From an uncultured Eubacteriales bacterium (GTDB taxonomy: Bacteria > Bacillota > Clostridia > Christensenellales > Borkfalkiaceae): 25,124 nt of DNA. The notes below the pieces were generated by a model. That model was given only the letters and a program-made list of their open reading frames with translations, was not told the origin of the DNA and ran no database searches. Location of the stretch: contig UQTB01000027.1 in the NCBI GenBank assembly GCA_900543915.1, positions 1-25,124 of the forward strand, in the 5' to 3' direction. Positions 1 through 7,032 of the stretch are shown one piece after another. Made by a program: the position numbers and the translations under genes. Position 1 is the stretch's first letter. Every line of letters starts with the position of its first letter.

Positions 1-115
1 AGATTCCATATCCGCAAAGGGAGATAAACAGCAGATTGCTTCTTCCTTTTTTGCGTTCCTGTTTTTGGCCGCAGTTTGGCAAGCGTTTAGAAAATCTGTA
101 AAAAGATAGGAAAAG

Positions 116-163
116 AAAGGGCTTTCACGGGCAGAAGCAAATATTCGCCCGCAAGCCCTTTTT
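116..163 (+). terminator. Rho-independent terminator of an upstream gene, probably bidirectional
   Basis: The outer arms AAAGGGCTT (116-124) and AAGCCCTTT (153-161) pair. Inside them CGGGC (128-132) pairs with GCCCG (147-151) around a 14-base loop, and a short T run follows. The other strand also ends the hairpin in a T-rich tract (complement of 111-118), so it could stop transcription both ways. It closes whatever gene lies left of the window and isolates the operon that starts downstream. Bases 1-115 show no convincing gene. Confidence 0.75.
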
Positions 164-175
164 GCTGGCACAAAA

Positions 176-233
176 ATGCAGAAAACAATATGAAAAGTAT
201 GTTTTGTGTATGCTTATTGCTGTTTTTCTGCAT
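176..233. promoter_or_regulatory. Inverted repeat, candidate operator for the operon regulator
   Basis: ATGCAGAAAA at 176-185 is repeated in inverted orientation as TTTTCTGCAT at 224-233, a perfect 10-bp match with CA/TG continuing on both inner sides apart from one extra base. The right arm touches the predicted -35 box, a usual place for an activator half-site. A second smaller inverted repeat, AAAACA (182-187) / TGTTTT (200-205), sits inside, and ATATGAAAA occurs directly repeated at 188-196 and 244-252. The repeats are seen. Binding by the AraC-family protein encoded at the end of the operon is inference. Confidence 0.4.
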
Positions 234-261
234 TCTCATTGATATATGAAAATGATAAAAT
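233..261 (+). promoter_or_regulatory. Probable promoter of the glycan-use operon
   Basis: An extended -10 element TGATAAAAT (253-261) lies 17 bases after a weak -35 hexamer TTCTCA (233-238), which matches 4 of 6 consensus bases. A poor -35 with a good -10 is typical of an activator-dependent promoter and fits the inverted repeat just upstream. Transcription would start near 268, leaving a short leader containing the AGGAGGG site at 277-283. Confidence 0.5.
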
Positions 262-292
262 AAATACAAAGCTGACAGGAGGGAATCATCAG

Positions 293-2467
293 ATGATCAG
301 AAAAAGAACTGCCGGCAGAGTGATCGCTTTGTTTCTTCTCGCATCGATCATGGCCGCCGCGTTTTCACTTGTCGCGGTGTCTGCATCAGCAAAAGAAAAC
401 AAATACGATCCTGCCGGATGGAGAGATGTGAACGATACGGCAATCGTGCCGGATGAAGACGGAACTATTTCTGTGGATGCAGTCTATATCGAGGAATCTC
501 CCAAATTTTCTCTTACAGGGGCATATTATACAGGAAATATCGCTGATTCGGATATGTTGGAGCGGACGGGAACGCTAACGGTTGCTTTCGAGTATTCTTT
601 TTCGGATCCGGCCGTATCGTTTCATTTTATTCCCGTCATTTCCAACAGGCCTATCGAGAAATGGATAGGAGATATGACGGCAGGAGACAGGGAATATGTC
701 GGAAACAGCAGCCATCTTTTGGGTGCGAGAATGTATTTTCAGAACGAAGATCAGATCAAAAACAACAGAATGCTGATCCGTGTCTGCGATTATGCAAATT
801 ATCAGACGGCAAACTACTTTAACAACGTCAATACACAGGTTCCCGTCAAACACACGCTTCAGTTCAATATTGCAGAGGACGGCGTCACCATGCAGTTTGA
901 CGAGCAGATGCTCACCAAAGACGACAGTCCCTATTATTTGCAGAAAGCGGCAGGTGTCCGCTGGACGCTTGCGGACTTTTTAGACGGCGACGGAACGCCC
1001 GGCGTCTGGTTCGGCTTTATGAATGCCGGGTTCGGAAACATCACGGTTCATCGGCTGGCGGGCGGAGACGGCCTCGTCAGCGTGGGGAACTTCGAGGGAA
1101 AGGAAACCGCGCTTTCGGAGCAGGACGGCGCCGTACTGCTCACTGACGGCAGCGCTTACGCGAAAACAGCCTACCAAAATACCGACTGGATCAGCGGGAC
1201 GTTTACTGTGGAAAATATCCCGGCTTATGTCTACGACGGCATCTCCGAAGGGGATCGTGATTCCGTTGCAAAAACCTGGTTCCGCGTCAATTTTAAGGAC
1301 TCTGTGACCGACGGCCTGTCCGGAAACGGATTCCGTATTACCTGGAGTCCGCTGGAAAGCGGAGGATCCGAAAAGACAGAGCTGGAGTTCGGCTATATCG
1401 ACGGCGGCGTTTATACCGCGCTCTCATCTTTTCTGATCGGCACACCTATGCCGGGCAGTCACTATTTTGCTATTATTCCGGTAACGGGCGGCTACAAGCT
1501 GATGGCGGACGGCGAGAGCGTTTATGCCGAAATCGCGGCGGACAACGGGCTGTATAGTATGGAAAACAACATGATAAAGGACAATATGCGCCTATATTAT
1601 TCGGCGGACGACGGCTATAACCAGTCTTATCCCGGGAAATGGGAAGTCAAACTGAGCGATGCCGCACTGACAGAGTCGCCGGGCGCGTATTTTTCAGTCG
1701 GAAATGCGGAAATCGGTGTTTCGGGAGATTGCCGGGAGGAGACGGTCGAACAGGACGGCAGAACGTATCAGATCATTGCGGAAAATGAGTCGCTGTCTGT
1801 ATCCGGAAAGGAGAATTCTCCCGTTCCGAGCGCGATGATTTTCGGGAACAATCCGATCAAACTGTTCAGCAGACTCGCGCTCTCTTTGGAGATGACGCTG
1901 AAAGTTTCCGAGATCCCCGCGTATACGACGGATGGAAAGGACGCATACATCGGCGTATTCTTCTCTGCGGTTCCCGGCGGCACGACCGGCATAACCGGGC
2001 AGAGTGCAACGTTTGCGGCGCTGTTCAGATGGAAGAGCGCATCCGAAATTTCCGTACTGTGCAAGATGGGAGCGGATTCGGCAGAATACACCGCAAAGGT
2101 CGACAGCAGTGAAATTAAGATTCTGTTCGGATGGTATGGGGACGAGTCGCAGATCAGAATTGACGGGCAGGTGGCTATGAGCGGTTCTCTCTCAAAGGGG
2201 AATTTCAATACGGCGGAGGGCCTCCTGGGGCATTTTGCGGTGAGCACTTACAGCGAAGCGGACGATTGGTCGTTCAGCATCTCTGCGCCCAAGCATGTCG
2301 AATTGAAAGCACCTGTTGAACTCCCCGATGAAAAACCTGGGGAAAAGCCTGAAAATCCTGAAACGTCGGGATGCGATTGCGCTTCTTCTCTTTCCGGCAC
2401 GTTCGGCGGGGGGATTCTGTTATTACTGTCGGGCGTCGCGTTCGTAATGAAAAAGAGACGCGGATAA
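293..2467 (+). CDS. Large surface-anchored protein with repeated beta-rich (lectin-like) domains
   Basis: Predicted 724-residue exported protein, first in the operon. The start at 293 is chosen because AGGAGGG (277-283) lies 9 bases before it; an in-frame ATG at 206 has no such site. Residues 1-35 form a Sec signal peptide (MIRKR, then a long hydrophobic run ending near VSASA). The body looks like two or three related beta-sandwich modules: the motif IPAYxxDG occurs at about 309-316 and again at 541-548 in similar contexts. The C-terminus has a Pro/Glu-rich linker, the Cys motif GCDC, one hydrophobic helix and a KKRR tail, a membrane-anchor or sorting-type ending. No catalytic motif is recognised. 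A role in binding the operon's glycan substrate at the surface is inferred from context and composition; the family is not recognised. Confidence 0.8.
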   Translation: MIRKRTAGRVIALFLLASIMAAAFSLVAVSASAKENKYDPAGWRDVNDTAIVPDEDGTISVDAVYIEESPKFSLTGAYYTGNIADSDMLERTGTLTVAFEYSFSDPAVSFHFIPVISNRPIEKWIGDMTAGDREYVGNSSHLLGARMYFQNEDQIKNNRMLIRVCDYANYQTANYFNNVNTQVPVKHTLQFNIAEDGVTMQFDEQMLTKDDSPYYLQKAAGVRWTLADFLDGDGTPGVWFGFMNAGFGNITVHRLAGGDGLVSVGNFEGKETALSEQDGAVLLTDGSAYAKTAYQNTDWISGTFTVENIPAYVYDGISEGDRDSVAKTWFRVNFKDSVTDGLSGNGFRITWSPLESGGSEKTELEFGYIDGGVYTALSSFLIGTPMPGSHYFAIIPVTGGYKLMADGESVYAEIAADNGLYSMENNMIKDNMRLYYSADDGYNQSYPGKWEVKLSDAALTESPGAYFSVGNAEIGVSGDCREETVEQDGRTYQIIAENESLSVSGKENSPVPSAMIFGNNPIKLFSRLALSLEMTLKVSEIPAYTTDGKDAYIGVFFSAVPGGTTGITGQSATFAALFRWKSASEISVLCKMGADSAEYTAKVDSSEIKILFGWYGDESQIRIDGQVAMSGSLSKGNFNTAEGLLGHFAVSTYSEADDWSFSISAPKHVELKAPVELPDEKPGEKPENPETSGCDCASSLSGTFGGGILLLLSGVAFVMKKRRG

Positions 2468-2489
2468 TTGCGTATTAACGGAGGATAAA

Positions 2490-4142
2490 ATGAAATTGTA
2501 CAAAAAAATTGCGCTGGTGCTGCTTTCTATTATCTTGGCGGTGTCGGCCGCTGCATGCGACGACGGCAATACGCCGGTCGTAGGGGGAAAGGAAGAACTG
2601 AAGGGGAATATTGTGCTGGCATTGCCGCTGGCAGGGCAGGATCAGCAGATCATTCAGGGTGTGATCGACGCCTATCAGACAATCAACCCGAAAGTAAAAA
2701 TAGAATACCGCGCTATCTCGAACGACGACTATAAGAGCTATTTGGAAACGCCGCTTTCCTCAAACGATTTGAGCGACGTTCCCTTCGATATCGTGATGAA
2801 CAACACGGTTCCATCCTTTTTAAACAGCAAGAAGTTCGTGGATTATTCGCAGTATATCTACGAGGAGAATCCCTATTACGACGATCTCATCTGGGCGGAC
2901 ACGATGGACGAAGTGGCCTATCCGGCCAAGGGGCCGCAGGGCGAAATTTTCAATCTGAGCTTCGGCAATACCCATGTCGTTTTCGCCTATAACAAAGATA
3001 TAACGGATGCCGCCGGGGTAAATCCGTCCGAATTTGAAACGTGGGACGGATTTGTAGGGGCATGCGAAAAGATCGCCGCCATAGGAAAAACGCCCCTCGC
3101 CGTTGCAGGAGATATGGACAGCTTTTACGGAAGGCAGATGTGCTGGATCGTAAACGCCTATGTCGATCAGTATTTCAGAAGCGTCGCCGAAACCGCGCAT
3201 GCGCAGCCGGGCGACTGGAACTACGATTCCAGAATCGACGGCGACTGGACGTATGCGCCCTATCCGGCGCTGACGGACGATATGACTGAGAACGAGGTCG
3301 CTGCGGCGTGGAGAGACGCTTACTATAACGACAGTTTCACGCAGTATACGGTCAACGAGCTGAGAACGCTCAAAGCGCTTCAGGAAAATGCGCTCGGCCC
3401 CGTCGATAAGAAATATCAGAACATGCTTGCAAACCTCGCCGAGGTTTTTCCCAAATATGCGCTGCCCAACTTTACATCAAACGACAGCCCCGGCATGATT
3501 TCCAAATTTATGACGGGGGAAGCTGCAATCACGCTGCAGCAGGCATATTATGTCTATTCCTCGTATTTGCAGAGAGGCGAACCGTTTGAGATCGGCTTTT
3601 TCGACTTCCCCGCGATGTCCTCTAACCAAAGATATGCGGAGCTGAAGGATTACGGCCCGGACTGCAGCTATACCCGCTCGATCGGCGGTTCGCTCGGCAA
3701 TTACGGTATCGTCAACAAGAATACGGAGCAGACCCGGCTGTGCATCGATTTCATGATGTTTTGGAGCTCCAAGCAGGGACAGGAAGCGGATATCGCCGTC
3801 CGTGAAGCGTTGGGCGCACCGCTTCTGACCGTCCCGCTCGTGAAGGGAGTGGAGGTCCCGGAATCCCTTCTCTTCGGCTTTGAGCCGATGGAGTTCAAGG
3901 GCTCGGCGGATAACAATCCCGCACAGCTGTTCGCGCGTGGGATACGGAACGAAAGCTACAGCATGAGCGCCTACCAGCGGAATGCCACCGAGCTCTTCCG
4001 TACGACGCCCGATTACGCCGCTATCAGCGCGTTCGGAAGCAAGATGCAGGGAGATATCACCTCCAACATCTACCGCTATCTCGCGCTGCGCGGCTACGAT
4101 CCGGAGTGCCTCCTGAACGTATCGGCAAATCCCTTCATCTGA
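2490..4142 (+). CDS. ABC transporter extracellular solute-binding lipoprotein (family 1, sugar type)
   Basis: A 550-residue lipoprotein that would deliver substrate to the permeases encoded next to it. GGAGG at 2480-2484 precedes the ATG. The signal peptide ends in a lipobox with Cys23 as the lipidation site (SAAAC). The mature part opens with a beta strand and helix typical of family 1 binding proteins (NIVLALPLAG, then VIDAYQTINPKVKIEY), and conserved-looking blocks such as FMTGEAAI follow. At 550 residues it is longer than the usual 400-450. The extra material seems to be around residues 230-320 (Trp/Tyr/Asp-rich), which may shape the pocket for a larger or charged oligosaccharide (inference). 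The adjacent CUT1-like permeases support carbohydrate or glycerophosphate-type cargo; specificity cannot be read from sequence. Confidence 0.9.
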   Translation: MKLYKKIALVLLSIILAVSAAACDDGNTPVVGGKEELKGNIVLALPLAGQDQQIIQGVIDAYQTINPKVKIEYRAISNDDYKSYLETPLSSNDLSDVPFDIVMNNTVPSFLNSKKFVDYSQYIYEENPYYDDLIWADTMDEVAYPAKGPQGEIFNLSFGNTHVVFAYNKDITDAAGVNPSEFETWDGFVGACEKIAAIGKTPLAVAGDMDSFYGRQMCWIVNAYVDQYFRSVAETAHAQPGDWNYDSRIDGDWTYAPYPALTDDMTENEVAAAWRDAYYNDSFTQYTVNELRTLKALQENALGPVDKKYQNMLANLAEVFPKYALPNFTSNDSPGMISKFMTGEAAITLQQAYYVYSSYLQRGEPFEIGFFDFPAMSSNQRYAELKDYGPDCSYTRSIGGSLGNYGIVNKNTEQTRLCIDFMMFWSSKQGQEADIAVREALGAPLLTVPLVKGVEVPESLLFGFEPMEFKGSADNNPAQLFARGIRNESYSMSAYQRNATELFRTTPDYAAISAFGSKMQGDITSNIYRYLALRGYDPECLLNVSANPFI

Positions 4143-4159
4143 TTATATCGGGGTAACGC

Positions 4160-6127
4160 ATGAAAAAAGGCAAAATTGCATTTTTGGCGACGGCGGCTGT
4201 CCTGTTTGCCGCAATGCTCATCCTGCTGACGGTTGGAATTGCCGTCGTCGGCTCTCCCTCCGGATACCGTTCCGGATCGTTTGACGCATCAAAGGCAAAA
4301 TCCGCCGTGCTGACGCAGGAGGGAGAGCAGACCATCGTCGCCGAAAGCCGGGAAGACTCCGGCGTCATCACGGCTTTCAGCCGGGAGGGAGAGGCGCAAT
4401 GGTCATACCGGCTGCCCGATTACTATTCGATGCTGCATTCCGTCGGAGGGGCGATCTTTGCAGGGGCGGGCCGCTCCATTCTGGTGATCGACGGACAGGG
4501 AACGTTGAAGGATTCCTTTCAGTTGCCCTATGTCCCCAGCGTGATGGACGGCAGGGGAAATAAGATCGCGGTCGTTTCCTCGATCTCCACCACAAAAAAC
4601 GTCATTTCCGTCTATTCGATTGGCGAAGATCTCAGCGTATCCTGCGATTTTGAAATGGATTCCAATCGCAGCGTCCCCCAGATAACGGTGTTGAAAGACG
4701 GTACCGTACTTTTCGGCACCGGTTCTGCAGTGTACGAATGCGTTGCCGGGTTCGAGGGAGAATACACGGCGAGAAAACTGTTCGATTCCGAAACGACTTT
4801 CGAGGGAATGTATGCGGAAGAGGCAGGGTGTGTATATCTCAGCACGATGAACGGAACCCTGGAGAGATATGAGAGGGGAGAGGACGGATATTCGGTCAAG
4901 TGCTCCGTCTCGGTCGGCTCGGGCGGCGGCGCGATCGCGTCGGACGGAAAGGGAAAGATCGCGGTGATCGACTATACCGGTTCCGTGCTTTTATACGATA
5001 CGACGGCAGAAAAATCGGTGGCATCTTTTCGCTCCCATTCCTCTGCGAATAAACTTTCTCTATCGTCTGACGGAACGCTCCTGGTGTTCAAAGCGGGGAA
5101 AACGCTGGAATTTTTCGACGCGGAGAAACTCGGGTCCTTCTCTTTCTTTCAAAAGTTTCAACCGTACTCCATAACGCTCACCGCGCTCACTGCGGTTGTA
5201 CTCGCAGCGGCGATTCTTTTTTTGACGGAAAAGGGAGAAAAAAAGCTCCGTGAAATCGGCTGTAAACTGAACAAAAGCAAGCGAAGCTATTTTTATTTGC
5301 TTCCCACGTTCGCGCTCCTTCTGGTGTTCAATTATTATCCCATCGTGTGGGGCTTTTCGCTGGCGTTTCAGGACTATATGCCGGGAATCCGCGCGGACTT
5401 CGTTGGGTTCCAGAATTTCGTCACCGTATTGAAGGACGCGCAGTTTTGGTCGGGCGCAGGAAACATGATTATCTTTCTCGTGACCGATCTCTTTAAGGCG
5501 ATCCTTCCGCCCTTTCTCGTTGCGGAAGTGATTCATTCCATTAACAGCAAGAAGACGCAGTATGCTGCGCGCTTCATCATGTTTCTGCCCGGCATTCTTC
5601 CGGGGGTCGCGGCCACGCTTTTATGGCAGGACGGTATTTTCGGTACGGAAGGTGCGATCAGTCAGCTGTTCGGGGCCCTGGGCGTGGAGGAACTCGCCCG
5701 GTTCGACTGGCTTGGCGATGAACGGACGGCGAAATGGGCACTCGTATTTTTCGGATTTCCGTGGGTGGGACAGTATCTCATTTATTACGGTGCGCTTCGT
5801 GCGGTGCCGGATTCCATTTACGAAGCGGCGGAACTGGACGGGTTTTCCTGGGCGGAAAGACTGGTCCGAATCGACATCCCTATGATTTCCGCGCAGATAA
5901 AGTATATCTTCGTGACGACGTTCATATCGTCCGTTCAGAACTTTTCAAGAGTGTTTATCACGACGAACGGCGCATTCGACACGAATATTCCCGCCCTCGA
6001 ACTGTATAAAAACATCACGACGCATCAGAATTACGGCGTTGCATCCGCAATGGGCATTATATTGTTTCTTCTGATTTTCGGCGCGACGCTCTACAATTTG
6101 CGCGCCAGAAAGAGCGAGAGTTACTGA
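4160..6127 (+). CDS. ABC sugar permease (MalF-like) fused to an extracytoplasmic beta-propeller-like domain
   Basis: 655 residues, about twice the length of a usual CUT1 permease. A first membrane helix (about 6-30) is followed by a roughly 290-residue domain (about 44-330) of short repeated beta-strand units of the type DGTVLFGTGSAVY or SSDGTLLVFKAGKTLEFF, resembling WD40/PQQ propellers. A second helix (about 335-355) leads to a basic cytoplasmic linker (KGEKKLREIGCKLNKSKRS). The permease proper begins at about 376 (YFYLLPTFALLLVF) and carries the EAA loop at 555-561 (EAAELDG) that docks the ATPase. The topology is consistent: propeller outside, linker inside. It pairs with the second permease one base downstream. 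The fusion is continuous in one frame. A role in sensing or gating substrate or binding protein is inference; the fold call rests on repeat appearance only. Confidence 0.88.
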   Translation: MKKGKIAFLATAAVLFAAMLILLTVGIAVVGSPSGYRSGSFDASKAKSAVLTQEGEQTIVAESREDSGVITAFSREGEAQWSYRLPDYYSMLHSVGGAIFAGAGRSILVIDGQGTLKDSFQLPYVPSVMDGRGNKIAVVSSISTTKNVISVYSIGEDLSVSCDFEMDSNRSVPQITVLKDGTVLFGTGSAVYECVAGFEGEYTARKLFDSETTFEGMYAEEAGCVYLSTMNGTLERYERGEDGYSVKCSVSVGSGGGAIASDGKGKIAVIDYTGSVLLYDTTAEKSVASFRSHSSANKLSLSSDGTLLVFKAGKTLEFFDAEKLGSFSFFQKFQPYSITLTALTAVVLAAAILFLTEKGEKKLREIGCKLNKSKRSYFYLLPTFALLLVFNYYPIVWGFSLAFQDYMPGIRADFVGFQNFVTVLKDAQFWSGAGNMIIFLVTDLFKAILPPFLVAEVIHSINSKKTQYAARFIMFLPGILPGVAATLLWQDGIFGTEGAISQLFGALGVEELARFDWLGDERTAKWALVFFGFPWVGQYLIYYGALRAVPDSIYEAAELDGFSWAERLVRIDIPMISAQIKYIFVTTFISSVQNFSRVFITTNGAFDTNIPALELYKNITTHQNYGVASAMGIILFLLIFGATLYNLRARKSESY

Positions 6128-6128
6128 T

Positions 6129-7016
6129 ATGAAAAAACAGACCATTCAATACAATTCCGCGGGAAGAAAGTACGGGAGAAAGACGGGAATCAAGGGACCA
6201 GCGGCACAGATCGCGCTCAACGTTTATCTCTGGCTCGTCGTCCTGCTCGCGCTCTTTCCGCTTGCGATCACAATTCTCTTTTCACTGAAAGGGATCCATG
6301 ATTTCGACCGCGGTTTTTGGACGTTTCCGAGTAAACCGATGTGGAGCAATTATGCTTACGGTTTTACGCGCGTGCTCGGCAATATGGCAAACAGCATCTG
6401 CGTCGGACTGATTGTCTCTGTTTTCGTGGTGGGCCTTTCATCCTTTGTCGCCTACGTATTTTCCCGCAGAGATTTTTACGGGAAGACGCTCTTGTTTTCC
6501 CTGATTATCGCGTTGATGATGGTGCCCGGCGTACTGACGATGACGCCGCGCTATCTGCTGGTGCAGAATCTCGGCATTAAAAATACCTGGTTCGCGCTCA
6601 TCCTTCCCTGGATCAGCGGAAATCAGGTGGGAGCGATCTTTCTCTTCCGCACGTTTATGGGACAGCAGCCGAAAGAGCTGTTCGAGAGCGCAAAGATAGA
6701 CGGCGCAGGGGATTTTGCGCAATATTTTTATATTTCAATTCCGCTCACTGTCCCCATTCTCATCATTCAGTTCATCAACACGTTTACGGGATGTTACAAC
6801 GAATACGTTTGGTCAATGCTGGTGATCGACAAGGTTGAAATGCAGATGCTGATGCCGCAGCTGAAAACCATTATTTTCGAGGCCTCACAGGATACCGGAA
6901 ACGCGGGGATTACATATGCGATGTATCTGATCAGCAGCATTCCTCTGATTATTACCAGCGCGGTCGGTCTGAAATTCTTTATCAACGGGGATTTCGCCGG
7001 CGGCCTGAAATTATAG
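6129..7016 (+). CDS. ABC sugar permease, MalG-like second subunit
   Basis: 295 residues with six predicted membrane helices, starting at about 28-50 (LNVYLWLVVLLALFPLAI). The binding-protein-dependent permease EAA loop is present as ESAKIDG (186-192), followed by the conserved IPLTVPI stretch. FKINGDFAGG-like ends (here FFINGDFAGGLKL) are typical of MalG-type subunits. The gene begins one base after the stop of the first permease, so the two are almost certainly co-translated and form the heterodimeric channel. No ATP-binding subunit is encoded in the window; in Firmicutes CUT1 importers often share a MsmX-type ATPase, which is the likely arrangement here. Confidence 0.93.
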   Translation: MKKQTIQYNSAGRKYGRKTGIKGPAAQIALNVYLWLVVLLALFPLAITILFSLKGIHDFDRGFWTFPSKPMWSNYAYGFTRVLGNMANSICVGLIVSVFVVGLSSFVAYVFSRRDFYGKTLLFSLIIALMMVPGVLTMTPRYLLVQNLGIKNTWFALILPWISGNQVGAIFLFRTFMGQQPKELFESAKIDGAGDFAQYFYISIPLTVPILIIQFINTFTGCYNEYVWSMLVIDKVEMQMLMPQLKTIIFEASQDTGNAGITYAMYLISSIPLIITSAVGLKFFINGDFAGGLKL

Positions 7017-7032
7017 CAATTAGGTAAAAAAT

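Noticed and set aside
73..90. Possible catabolite-response (cre) site near TTTGGCAAGCGTTTAG
   Set aside because: It needs an extra base between the TG and AA positions of the consensus and lies before the terminator at 116-163, too far from the operon promoter.
206..292. Longer N-terminus for the first gene from ATG 206
   Set aside because: It would start before the predicted promoter -10 and place the strong AGGAGGG site inside the gene; the signal peptide begins cleanly at 293.
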